Positions 51,242-59,476 of a DNA stretch of 64,000 nucleotides are shown one piece after another. The DNA is from Pseudomonadota bacterium. GTDB taxonomy: Bacteria > Pseudomonadota > Gammaproteobacteria > Xanthomonadales > Wenzhouxiangellaceae. The stretch is taken from assembly GCA_013285445.1 (NCBI GenBank), contig CP053448.1, forward strand, positions 620,001 to 684,000. The letters are read 5' to 3'. The stretch's first letter is position 1. The number at the start of each line of letters is the position of its first letter. The notes beneath the pieces were generated by a model. It was not told the DNA's origin. It searched no databases and saw nothing but the letters and a program-made list of their open reading frames with translations. A program made the translations under genes and the position numbers.

Positions 51242-51772
51242 ATGAAGACTGCACTGCGTTTTCTCGCCCTCGTGATGCTGGCCGCCATCCTGGCTGCCTG
51301 CGCGAGGGAAACCGTCGAAGAACCGGCTCCGCCCGAGCCGCCGCCGGCACCGGAACCTGCTCCGGAACCGGAAACCCGGCCGCTGGACCCGCGTGACTAC
51401 ACCGATCCGCGCAATCTGGACAACGCCGACAGCCTGCTCAGCGAGCGCGTGATCTACTTCGAGTTCGACCGCTCCAATGTCCAGTCACAGTTCCGTCCGA
51501 TCATCGAAGCGCACGCAGCCTACCTTCGGGCCAACGCCAGTGCCCGGGTGATCCTGGAAGGCCATGCCGACGAACGCGGTTCGCGCGAGTACAACCTCGG
51601 CCTCGGTGAGCGTCGCGGCAACTCGGTTGAATCGCTGCTTGAAGCCGGCGGCGCATCCGGTCGCCAGCTGGAGGTGGTCAGCTATGGCGAGGAGCGCCCG
51701 GTCTGTCGTGAAAGCGACGAAAACTGCTGGCAGCGCAACCGGCGCGTGGAGATCGTCTACACGGCGCGCTGA
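51242..51772 (+). CDS. pal: Peptidoglycan-associated lipoprotein Pal
   Basis: This 176-residue outer-membrane lipoprotein has a signal peptide and lipobox (ILAAC, Cys20), a Pro/Glu-rich linker (27-48) and an OmpA-like peptidoglycan-binding domain (about 65-176). That domain has IYFEFDRSNVQ, the meso-diaminopimelate-binding motif ILEGHADERGSREYNLGLGE and NRRVEIVYTAR at the end. A perfect AGGAGGT precedes the ATG, although only three bases away. It shares one base with cpoB. Confidence 0.96.
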   Translation: MKTALRFLALVMLAAILAACARETVEEPAPPEPPPAPEPAPEPETRPLDPRDYTDPRNLDNADSLLSERVIYFEFDRSNVQSQFRPIIEAHAAYLRANASARVILEGHADERGSREYNLGLGERRGNSVESLLEAGGASGRQLEVVSYGEERPVCRESDENCWQRNRRVEIVYTAR

Positions 51773-52596
51773 TGTCTGCTGGTCGCTTCACTGCGGGTCT
51801 CATGCTCGGGCTGGCCGGCCTTGTGCCGGCCATCCCGTTGCCGGTTCAGGCCCAGGAGAGCAGCAGCGAGCTGCTCTATCAGGTGCAGGCACTGCTTGAG
51901 GAAGTGCGTGAGCTGCGTGGCCAGGTCGAGTCACAGCAACGTGATCTGGAAAACCTGCGACGGCGTCAGCGTGACCAATACCTGGATCTCGATCAGCGGC
52001 TGCAGCGGATCGAGCAGAACGAATCGTCGGCTGTGGCCGACGTCACGGCAGGACAAGACAGTGCGCCGCCCACGGTGGCCGAACGCGAGCCGATGCCACC
52101 GGCCACCGAGGTTCCCGAAGTACGCCAGCCGATCGAGGCTCGTCCGGAAATCACCCCGCTGGCCGATAGCCGTGTGGCCGCGGCACGCGATCTGGACACT
52201 GTCGGGGAGGCGGAACAGGCCGCCTACGACCGTGCTTTCGCGGCGCTGCGTGAAACCCGCTACGCGGACGCAGCCGACGGGTTTTCCGACTTTCTGGATC
52301 AATACCCTGATTCGCCCTACGCGGTCAATGCATTGTACTGGCTGGCCGAGACTTACTATGTCACGCGTGACTTCACCACTGCGCTGCGTCTGTTTGGCGA
52401 CCTGATCGATCAGTATCCGGAGAGCGGCAAACAGGGTGATGCGCTGCTCAAGCTGGGGTTCACCCACTACGAGCTTGAAAACTGGAACGAGGCGCGCGCG
52501 GCGCTTGAGCAGGTGCGAAGCCAGTATCCGGGTACGACGCTGGCGCGCCTGGCCGAGAGCCGGCTGCGCGACATGCGCCTGGCCGGCCATTACTGA
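51772..52596 (+). CDS. cpoB: Cell division coordinator CpoB (YbgF)
   Basis: This 274-residue periplasmic protein has a signal peptide (about 1-25, cut after VQAQ), an N-terminal trimerising coiled coil (about 30-80, Gln/Arg/Leu-rich), a Pro/Glu linker and three TPR units (AYDRAFAALRETRYADAADGF, VNALYWLAETYYVTRDFTTA, GDALLKLGFTHYELENWNEA). It is the usual last gene of the Tol-Pal operon and coordinates outer-membrane constriction with peptidoglycan synthesis. Confidence 0.94.
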   Translation: MSAGRFTAGLMLGLAGLVPAIPLPVQAQESSSELLYQVQALLEEVRELRGQVESQQRDLENLRRRQRDQYLDLDQRLQRIEQNESSAVADVTAGQDSAPPTVAEREPMPPATEVPEVRQPIEARPEITPLADSRVAAARDLDTVGEAEQAAYDRAFAALRETRYADAADGFSDFLDQYPDSPYAVNALYWLAETYYVTRDFTTALRLFGDLIDQYPESGKQGDALLKLGFTHYELENWNEARAALEQVRSQYPGTTLARLAESRLRDMRLAGHY

Positions 52597-52676
52597 CGTC
52601 TTTCGTAAGCCGCAACCCGTAACCCCTTTTTCCGCTACCATGGCCGCGTTATGGCAACCCAGCGGCTCCTCGCAGC

Positions 52677-53537
52677 ATGATCGATACCGTCGTCTTCCCC
52701 GTCGCCGGGCTTGGTACCCGGTTCCTGCCGGCAAGCAAGGCTGTTCCGAAGGAAATGCTTCCGGTGGTCGACAAGCCGCTGATCCAGTATGCGGTCGAAG
52801 AGGCGGCGGCCGCCGGGGCGCGCCGACTGGTGTTTGTCACCGGACGAACCAAGAACGCGATCGCCGATCACTTTGACATGGCCTACGAGCTCGAAACCGA
52901 GCTCGAGCAGCGCGGCAAGCACGAGCTCCTGGCCACGGCTCGGGCCTGCCTGCCCGATGGCGTGGAGTGTCTGTACGTGCGCCAGCGTCAGGCGCTGGGG
53001 CTTGGTCACGCCATCGCCTGTGCGCGCTCGCTGATCACCGGCGAGTATTTCGGCATCATTCTGCCGGACGATCTGATCGTCCATGACACTGATCCCGCTC
53101 TGGCTCAGCTGGTGCGCCATCAGGCCGCAACCGGCGCTTCGGTGATCAGCGTCGAGGCGGTCCCGGCCGAGCGCACGTCGTTGTATGGCGTGGTGGATGT
53201 CGAGTCGTTCGCCGGCCGCAGCGGCCGTATTCGGGGCGTGGTGGAAAAACCGGCACCCGCAGCCGCGCCATCGAATCTGGCGATTGTCGGGCGTTACGTG
53301 CTCAGTAGCCGCATTTTCGAGCTTCTCGAGCGAACCGAACCGGATCATCGCGGCGAGATCCAGATCACCGACGCGATTGCCAGGCTGCTCGAGGAGTCGC
53401 CGGTCGATGCCTATCGATTCGAGGGCCGTCACTACGATTGCGGCTCGAAGCTGGGCTTTCTGCAGGCCACCGTGGAGCTGGGTCGAATGCACCCGGAGCT
53501 GGGAGGCGACTTCAGCGCCTGGCTGGAGCGCACTTGA
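52677..53537 (+). CDS. galU: UTP-glucose-1-phosphate uridylyltransferase
   Basis: This 286-residue nucleotidyltransferase has the activation motif GLGTRFLPASKAVPKEMLP (10-28), then KPLIQYAVEEAAAAGARRLV, the metal-binding LPDDLIVHD (about 122-130) and YDCGSKLGFLQATVELG near the end. It makes UDP-glucose for surface glycans, a plausible link with the polysaccharide module at 30896-36325. It stands alone between cpoB and cysQ. Confidence 0.95.
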   Translation: MIDTVVFPVAGLGTRFLPASKAVPKEMLPVVDKPLIQYAVEEAAAAGARRLVFVTGRTKNAIADHFDMAYELETELEQRGKHELLATARACLPDGVECLYVRQRQALGLGHAIACARSLITGEYFGIILPDDLIVHDTDPALAQLVRHQAATGASVISVEAVPAERTSLYGVVDVESFAGRSGRIRGVVEKPAPAAAPSNLAIVGRYVLSSRIFELLERTEPDHRGEIQITDAIARLLEESPVDAYRFEGRHYDCGSKLGFLQATVELGRMHPELGGDFSAWLERT

Positions 53538-53694
53538 ACCGCCGGGAGGCAAGGAACGCAGGCTTTTTGCACGGAGCACCGGCGATACAGCCTCCCGCGC
53601 GACGGTCTCTCGCCATTGAGCCATTCAGGCAGAAAAAGAAGATGTCCTCGTGCCCTTTGCCTTTGCGTAAATACGGAACCAATCAGAAAAAGTG

Positions 53695-54669
53695 ATGCAA
53701 TTGAATGACATGCTGCCGCAGGTGCGCGCAGCCGTGGCCGAAGCCGGCGCGGCGATCCTGGCGGTTTATCGTGATCCGGCCACCACCGAAGTCGTTGACA
53801 AGGCCGACAAGAGTCCATTGACCGAAGCCGACCTGGCCGCCAACCGTATTCTGGTCGATCGGCTCAGGGCGCTGGCGCCGGACACGCCGATTCTGTCGGA
53901 GGAGTCGAAACACGCGCCCTGGTCGGAGCGTCGGGCCTGGAACACGCTGTGGGTTGTGGATCCGCTGGACGGCACGCGCGAGTTTCTCAAACGCAACGAC
54001 GAGTTCACCGTCAACGTCGCGCTGGTCCGGAACCAGCGCCCGGTACTGGGCGTGGTCTATGCGCCCGCGCTCGATCGCTGGTACTTCGCTGCCGACGGCG
54101 AGGGGGCGTGGCGTCAGGACGACGCGCGCGATCCGGTCGCAATCGAGGTTGGCGAAAAGCAGTTCGACCGGCCGTGGCAGGTCGTCGGCAGCCGCTCGCA
54201 CAATACCCGGGAGGTCGAGGATTTCGTCGCCCGGCTGGGAGCAGCCGAATTTGTCGCCATGGGCAGTTCGCTCAAGCTGTGCCTGGTTGCCGATGGCTCA
54301 GCTGATCTCTATCCGCGCCTGGGTCCGACCAGCGAATGGGACACCTGTGCGGCCCAGGCGGTCGTCGAGCAGGCGGGCGGACAAGTGCTCGACGCCGAGA
54401 CCGGCGAGGCGCTGCGCTACAACGCGCGCGAGTCGCTGCTCAATCCGTGGTTTATCGTCTGCAGCCAGGCCGATCCGGCCTGGTTTGGCCGGCGCCAGCA
54501 GCCCGGCCAAACCAGGCCGGATCGGCCTGGTTTGGCCGGGCTGCTGGCGCCGGCCGGGGACGGTGAACAGGCAGGTTGTTCAGAGACTTTCCGGCGGTGC
54601 AATCATGGCTTTGGCCTGACTGCGGCAGGCGTTGATGGCTGCTTCAAGCTGGCGCGTGGTGTGTGGTGA
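53695..54669 (+). CDS. cysQ: 3'(2'),5'-bisphosphate nucleotidase CysQ with aberrant C-terminus
   Basis: This inositol-monophosphatase-fold enzyme hydrolyses PAP from sulfate assimilation. Residues up to about 264 match the family: the metal-binding LSEESK and DPLDGTREFLKRND, then TSEWDTCAAQAVVEQAGG and LNPWFIVC. E. coli CysQ has 246 residues; this frame continues to 324. The extra tail from about residue 265 is encoded by the inverted repeat and by sequence antisense to the end of the convergent acyltransferase gene, so it is probably not native. I chose the ATG at 53695; a GTG precedes it directly. Confidence 0.9.
   Translation: MQLNDMLPQVRAAVAEAGAAILAVYRDPATTEVVDKADKSPLTEADLAANRILVDRLRALAPDTPILSEESKHAPWSERRAWNTLWVVDPLDGTREFLKRNDEFTVNVALVRNQRPVLGVVYAPALDRWYFAADGEGAWRQDDARDPVAIEVGEKQFDRPWQVVGSRSHNTREVEDFVARLGAAEFVAMGSSLKLCLVADGSADLYPRLGPTSEWDTCAAQAVVEQAGGQVLDAETGEALRYNARESLLNPWFIVCSQADPAWFGRRQQPGQTRPDRPGLAGLLAPAGDGEQAGCSETFRRCNHGFGLTAAGVDGCFKLARGVW
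54472..54555. repeat. Large inverted repeat with mutually exclusive hairpins at the cysQ 3' end
   Basis: Two overlapping perfect inverted repeats are present. Arms 54487-54519 and 54523-54555 are 33 bp each with a three-base GAT loop. Arms 54472-54492 and 54503-54523 are 21 bp each with a ten-base loop. They share the middle arm, so only one can form at a time. The core is CGGCCTGGTTTGGCCGG and its complement, three copies in alternating orientation. It lies between the convergent cysQ and acyltransferase genes but within the cysQ frame; there is no T tract. Confidence 0.93.
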
Positions 54670-55233
54670 ACGGGCGGCATCACGGCTGTCGACTTCGATT
54701 GGATCGCCCCAGCAGATCAGGACCCGGGCAAAGGGCAGCGGCAGGGCGGCCAGGTCCCAGGAGCGGTGCAGGGGGATATGGCTGCTGCAGGCCATGGCGC
54801 AGGGAAAGATCGGCAGGCCGGTCAGGCGCGCCAGCTCGAGGATGCCGGGCTTGGCCCGGTACACGGGACCCTTGGGGCCGTCTACCGTGATCACCGGACA
54901 ATAGCCGGCGCGGGCCAGCCGGACCAGGCCACGCAGCGCGCCAGCTCCGCCCCGGCTCGACGAGCCGCGGGTGGTGGCGAAGCCGAGGCGACGCAGGACA
55001 TAGTCGAGCAGTTCGCCGTCCTTGCTGTAGGAGGTCATGGTGGCGACTGGATAAAAGCGACAGAACGCGAATAGCCCGAGCTCGTCGCCGTGCCACATGG
55101 CGATCAGGAAAGGCTCTCCGGCGGCCAGCCGCTGGCTGAACGCCTGCGGTTCGTGCCGGCGCAGGCGCCAGGACCACGACCACAGGCGATAAAACCAGTA
55201 GACCAGTCGCGGCATGATGTGTCGTCGGAACAT
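54580..55233 (-). CDS. DUF374-type lysophospholipid acyltransferase-like protein
   Basis: This 217-residue protein has the LPLAT-fold pattern of DUF374: FLIAMWHGDELGLFAFCRFY with the His-x-Asp motif near 45-48, YSKDGELL, RGGAGALRGLVRLARAGY and the conserved VDGPKGPVYRAKPGILELA near 118. A basic/aromatic start (RLVYWFYRLWSWSWRLRR) could bind membranes. I chose the ATG at 55233; the frame opens 90 bases earlier. Homologues act in lipid A or phospholipid acylation, but the specific substrate is unknown. It is the last gene of a minus-strand run. Confidence 0.8.
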   Translation of the reverse strand: MFRRHIMPRLVYWFYRLWSWSWRLRRHEPQAFSQRLAAGEPFLIAMWHGDELGLFAFCRFYPVATMTSYSKDGELLDYVLRRLGFATTRGSSSRGGAGALRGLVRLARAGYCPVITVDGPKGPVYRAKPGILELARLTGLPIFPCAMACSSHIPLHRSWDLAALPLPFARVLICWGDPIEVDSRDAARSPHTTRQLEAAINACRSQAKAMIAPPESL

Positions 55234-55325
55234 GATGCCGCGAATGATACCCCGGCGGCCACGTCCGCCGGGGTGTGGTGCCGAACGCGGGATCGCCGCT
55301 GAGTCGAATCCGGCGCGCGACACAA

Positions 55326-58091
55326 TCAGTCGGTAGCGGTTTCGGAATCGTCCTCGCTGTCGAAGTCCCCGGCGATCGCGTAGCTCAGGCGCTGCGGATC
55401 GAGGTACTTGCGCACCGCGGCGGTGACATCCCCGGCGGTCAGCTCAGCCACTCGCGCCTCGAACCGGGCCTGGTGTCCCATGTCGCGTTCGAGGTAGAGC
55501 TGCTCGTTGAGCATCGCCATGAGCTGGCTGTCGTTGCTGCGGTTGAGCTCGAGTTGCTGGAGGTAGCCGCGTCGTCCGCGCTCGACCTCTTCGGCCTCGA
55601 AACCGTCTTCGACCGCTGCTTCCAGCTCTTCGAACAGCACATCGACCAGGCGTTCACGGTTCTCCGGGGCGAACATGGCATAGACAAAGAAACTGCCGCG
55701 TTCGTCAATGCTGTGGGCGTTGAACGCCCCGCCAACCCCGTAGCTCAGGCCCTCGGTGTCGCGAATGCGGTCGGCCAGGCGCGAACTCAGGAAGCCACCA
55801 CCCAGCAGATGACCGGCCAGCGAGACTGCCGGATAGTCTGGGTCGTCATCGCGCAGGCGAATCAGCTGGGCACCGATCAGCCCGGCATTGGCCTTGTCGT
55901 CGAGCTGCCGCTCGAGCACGGCGGGTTCGACGTCGCGGAACTCGCGGGCGTAGCGTTCGAAGGCGATCTCGGGCGTAAAGTCGTTGAAGTGCGACTCCAG
56001 CGCCGCGCGCAGCTCGTCGGGGTCGAAATCGCCGACGAAGGTGATGGTTGTGCCGGGCCCGAAACCGTAGAAACGGCGGTGAAAATCGACCAGCTGTTCA
56101 CGCTCGATGGCGTGCAAGCGTGCCTCGGACTCATCGAAATCCGGCATGTAGTCGGGATGATCGGACGGTACTGGCGTGGTGTGTCGGCTGAGCAGACGCG
56201 AGGCGACCGCGATGGGCTGGTCACGCTGCTGATCGAGCCCGGTCAGCTGCTGGCGGCGCAGCTCGTCGATTTCCCCGACCTCGAAATCCGGGTTTCTGAG
56301 TACGTCAGCGGTGATGTCGAGCAGCGCCTGAAGGTTATCGCGGCGGGTTTCCAGCCGCGCCGTGACAATGCTGCCGCCGCCGACGCCGAGGCTGGATTGC
56401 AGGGCGTTGACCTGGTCGCGGATGTCTTCGCGGCTGCGGGTTTGTGTGCCGCGCATCAGCATGCTGCCGGTGAAATCCGGCACGCTGTCGAGTCCCGACA
56501 GGGTCTCGAGTGTGCCCAGGCGCATGGTGATCTGCCCCTCGATCCGGTTGCCGCGCGTGGCCTTGGGCAGCAGCGCAACCCGGGCGCCGCTGGCCAGCTC
56601 GAAGCGCACCAGGTGCTGTTCGATACTTTCGGGGCTCGGGTCAAAGGCTTCTCCGGCCGCGCGGTCTTCACGGCCGCTGTAGTCAGCCAGAAGTACGTCG
56701 AGCTCGGGCTCGGCCGGTATGACGGCGCGATCCGGACTGCTGTCCGGGATGAACTGGCCGATGGTGCGGTTGTCGCGGGTCAGGTAGCGCCCGGCGACGC
56801 GGGTGACGTCGTCCACGGTGACTGCTTCGAGCCGGTCGCGATGCAGGAACATCAGGCGCCAGTCACCGGCGGCCTCCCACTCGCTGAGCTGGATGCCGAC
56901 GCGGTTGGTGTCGTTGAGGGTCTGCTCGATATTGCGCTTGAGCGCATTGATCGCGCGATTGACTTCTTCCCCGGTCGGTGGCTGTTCGGCCAGCGCATCA
57001 ATCGTGGCCAGCATCTCTTTGCGGGTCTCGCCGATATCCTGGTCCTGATCGATCTGCACCAGAACGCTCAGTGCGGAGGGCTCTCCCAGTGGTCGCGCGA
57101 AGGCCATGACCTGACTGGCCAGTTCCTGCTCTACCAGCGCCTTGTGCAGGCGCCCCGAGGGCGAGTCGCCAAGCAGGTGGGCGAGGATCTGAATGGCGGC
57201 AAAGTCCTCGTGCGAGGCAGCGGGCACGTGCCAGAAACCCATCAGTGCCTGGAACTGGCCGGCGCGGCGCACCGTGACCGTGCGCTCCCCGTCCTGTACC
57301 GGCTCGCGCGTATAGGTCGGCCAGAGCGTCATGTCTCCGGTGCGCTCCGGCGCGGGAATCCTGCCGAAGTGCCGGTCGATCAGTTCCAGGGCGCGATCGG
57401 TGTCGAAGTTGCCCGAAAGGATCAGTACCGCGTTGTCTGGCTGGTAGTAGCGACGGTAGAACGACTGCAGGCGTTCGACCGGCACGTTTTCGATGTCCGA
57501 GCGTGCGCCGATGGTCGACCGGCCATAGCCGTGCCACTGGTAGGCGATGGCCTGCATCCGCTTGAAAAGCACGCCGATCGGATTGGTCTCGCCGATTTCA
57601 AACTCATTGCGAACGACCGTCATTTCCGACTCCAGATCGTCGCCGGAGATGGTCGAGTTGACCATCCGGTCAGCCTCCATGCGGATGGCCCACTCGAGGT
57701 TGTCTTCGCCCGAGGGCAGCGTCTGGAAGTAGTTGGTGCGATCGAAGGATGTTGTACCGTTGGCCCGGCCGCCGCGTTCGGAAATTTCGGCCTTGATGTC
57801 CTGGTGGTCCGGCGTGCCGTAGAACAGCATGTGTTCGAGCAGATGCGCCATGCCGGTCTCGCCGTAGCTCTCGTGCTTGGAGCCGACGAAGTAGGTGATA
57901 TTGATGGTTGCCGTCGGCCGGCTCTCGTCGGGCATGAGCAGCACCTTCAGCCCGTTGTCGAGTCGGTACTCGCTGATGCCCTCCACGGTTGTGACGTGCC
58001 TGATGTGGTCTACCTGGGCCGCGACCAGCAGCGGTGCTGCCAGCAGCAGACCAAGGCAGAAGCGGATGCAGATACGTGTGGGATACGGCAT
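55326..58091 (-). CDS. Periplasmic M16 zinc protease (pitrilysin family, two-domain)
   Basis: This 921-residue protein has a signal peptide (about 1-25, cut after LVAAQ) and two M16 halves. The N-terminal half carries the inverted zinc motif H83-L-L-E86-H87 (GMAHLLEHMLFYG) and the distal Glu in TVVRNEFEIGETNP. The C-terminal half (about 490-905, with GLSYGVGGAFNAHSIDERGS) lacks HxxEH, as usual. It digests peptides in the periplasm or at the cell surface; the substrate is unknown. It ends in an acidic tail (DSEDDSETATD). The long plus-strand frame opposite is an antisense shadow. Confidence 0.92.
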   Translation of the reverse strand: MPYPTRICIRFCLGLLLAAPLLVAAQVDHIRHVTTVEGISEYRLDNGLKVLLMPDESRPTATINITYFVGSKHESYGETGMAHLLEHMLFYGTPDHQDIKAEISERGGRANGTTSFDRTNYFQTLPSGEDNLEWAIRMEADRMVNSTISGDDLESEMTVVRNEFEIGETNPIGVLFKRMQAIAYQWHGYGRSTIGARSDIENVPVERLQSFYRRYYQPDNAVLILSGNFDTDRALELIDRHFGRIPAPERTGDMTLWPTYTREPVQDGERTVTVRRAGQFQALMGFWHVPAASHEDFAAIQILAHLLGDSPSGRLHKALVEQELASQVMAFARPLGEPSALSVLVQIDQDQDIGETRKEMLATIDALAEQPPTGEEVNRAINALKRNIEQTLNDTNRVGIQLSEWEAAGDWRLMFLHRDRLEAVTVDDVTRVAGRYLTRDNRTIGQFIPDSSPDRAVIPAEPELDVLLADYSGREDRAAGEAFDPSPESIEQHLVRFELASGARVALLPKATRGNRIEGQITMRLGTLETLSGLDSVPDFTGSMLMRGTQTRSREDIRDQVNALQSSLGVGGGSIVTARLETRRDNLQALLDITADVLRNPDFEVGEIDELRRQQLTGLDQQRDQPIAVASRLLSRHTTPVPSDHPDYMPDFDESEARLHAIEREQLVDFHRRFYGFGPGTTITFVGDFDPDELRAALESHFNDFTPEIAFERYAREFRDVEPAVLERQLDDKANAGLIGAQLIRLRDDDPDYPAVSLAGHLLGGGFLSSRLADRIRDTEGLSYGVGGAFNAHSIDERGSFFVYAMFAPENRERLVDVLFEELEAAVEDGFEAEEVERGRRGYLQQLELNRSNDSQLMAMLNEQLYLERDMGHQARFEARVAELTAGDVTAAVRKYLDPQRLSYAIAGDFDSEDDSETATD

Positions 58092-58190
58092 GAAATGGAC
58101 TCCGGGTTGGGTTCGAACCGCACATCATGCCGCATCCGCGCCGCGATGGGGTGTGCCCAAAGTCACGGTCCTGCTTTCAGTCGGTCGGGC

Positions 58191-58865
58191 TCAGTCGCCG
58201 GATGTCTCGCCCCAGATGGCTTCGAGCCGGTCGTCGCGGCCGCAGCGCCAGCGGTAGTATTTGTAGCGCACCGGGTTGCTGGTGTAGAAATCCTGGTGGT
58301 CGTCCCCGGCCGGCCAGAAGGCCTCGAACGGCTCGATCGTGACTGCGATCGGCTGCCGGAATCGCTCGGACAGGGCAGCCAGCGATGCACGCGCAAGTCG
58401 CGCCTGGTGCGGGTCATGGACGAAGATCGCCGGGCGGTAACTCCGGCCGCGGTCGCAGAACTGGCCGTCGCCGTCGAACGGGTCGACGTTTCGCCAGTAG
58501 ATCTCGAGCAGCGCCCGATAGTCGACGGCTGCCGGATCGTAGACGACCTGCACGACCTCCAGGTGCCCGGTTCCGCCCTGCACGACCTGTCGGTAGGTCG
58601 GCTCGGCCAGGTGGCCACCGCTGAAGCCGGAAATCGTTTCAACAACGCCGTCAACAGCGTCGAAGGGTGGCTCCATGCACCAGAAGCAGCCACCGGCAAA
58701 GGTGGCGCGCGCCAGCGACCGGTCGGTGTCGGCCAGGACTGAACCGGACAGCAGTAACACGGCGAGCAGGCTGGCGGTGAATCTTGTTCCGGACACCGTC
58801 AGGCGCGTGCGACCCCGGCCACGGTATGGGGCTCTGCGACCGGGAGCGGGCGTGAGCGTCGGCAT
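58191..58865 (-). CDS. msrA: Peptide-methionine (S)-S-oxide reductase MsrA, exported
   Basis: This enzyme reduces methionine-S-sulfoxide. The product of 224 residues from the ATG at 58865 has the active site GGCFWCMEPPF (Cys60) and the FSGGHLAEPTYRQV, YDPAAVDYRALLEIYWRNVDP and DHQDFYT motifs. Before the catalytic domain lies a hydrophobic stretch (FTASLLAVLLLSGSVLA), so it is probably exported; a GTG at 58796 would give a tidier signal peptide and a 201-residue precursor. It follows msrB on the same strand with a 5-base gap. Confidence 0.92.
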   Translation of the reverse strand: MPTLTPAPGRRAPYRGRGRTRLTVSGTRFTASLLAVLLLSGSVLADTDRSLARATFAGGCFWCMEPPFDAVDGVVETISGFSGGHLAEPTYRQVVQGGTGHLEVVQVVYDPAAVDYRALLEIYWRNVDPFDGDGQFCDRGRSYRPAIFVHDPHQARLARASLAALSERFRQPIAVTIEPFEAFWPAGDDHQDFYTSNPVRYKYYRWRCGRDDRLEAIWGETSGD

Positions 58866-58870
58866 CCTGA

Positions 58871-59419
58871 TCACGGGCGGCGGCGAAGTTCGGGCAGGGC
58901 TTCGTCGCCGGGAACGAATCTCAACGCCACGCCATTGTTGCACCAGCGCTGGCCGGTCGGCTGGGGCCCATCGTCGAAAACGTGGCCCTGGTGGCCGCCG
59001 CAACGGGCGCAGTGATATTCGGTGCGCGGCCAGATCAGCCTGAAATCGCGCCTGGTCGCGATGTGGTCTTCCGCAAGCGGTCGCCAGAAACTGGGCCAGC
59101 CGGTGCCGGATTCGTACTTGTGCTCGCTGGAGAAAAGCGGCAGGAAGCAGCCGGCGCAAATATACGTGCCGGCGCGCTTTTCGTCGTTGAGCGGGCTGGA
59201 GCCGGCACGTTCGGTGCCGTCCTGGCGCAGCACGCGGAACTGCTCGGATGAGAGCAGTTCACGCCACTGTGCGTCGCTCCAATCGAGGGGTTCGAATGGC
59301 ATGGGTCCTCCTGCGGCCATCGCCCGCACGGTCTGACTGCCGCAGATCAGCAGCGGCAGCGACAGCAGCGACTGTCTGAGCAGCCGGCGGCGGGTCTGGT
59401 TGACGTTTGCCCCGTTCAT
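58871..59419 (-). CDS. msrB: Peptide-methionine (R)-S-oxide reductase MsrB, exported
   Basis: This 182-residue precursor starts with an arginine-rich, Tat-like leader (NQTRRRLLRQSLLSLPLLIC). The catalytic domain has the zinc cysteines C88/C91 (CAGC) and C137/C140 (CARC), the family motif SGTGWPSFWRPL and the catalytic cysteine C160 in RWCNNGVALRFVP, where most relatives have RYCxNSxxL. It reduces methionine-R-sulfoxide, here probably in the periplasm. It is coupled to msrA. Confidence 0.92.
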   Translation of the reverse strand: MNGANVNQTRRRLLRQSLLSLPLLICGSQTVRAMAAGGPMPFEPLDWSDAQWRELLSSEQFRVLRQDGTERAGSSPLNDEKRAGTYICAGCFLPLFSSEHKYESGTGWPSFWRPLAEDHIATRRDFRLIWPRTEYHCARCGGHQGHVFDDGPQPTGQRWCNNGVALRFVPGDEALPELRRRP

Positions 59420-59476
59420 GATACGAAGTAGAACAGATGATCCGCCTGCAGTCTGTGAAAGCCGCCATGCCGCCGG

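Noticed and set aside
55275..58742. Open plus-strand frame of 1155 codons
   Set aside because: It lies wholly antisense to the M16 protease and msrA, whose motifs are clear, and its composition (His/Gln/Val/Asp-rich, no domains) is what GC-rich antisense frames give.
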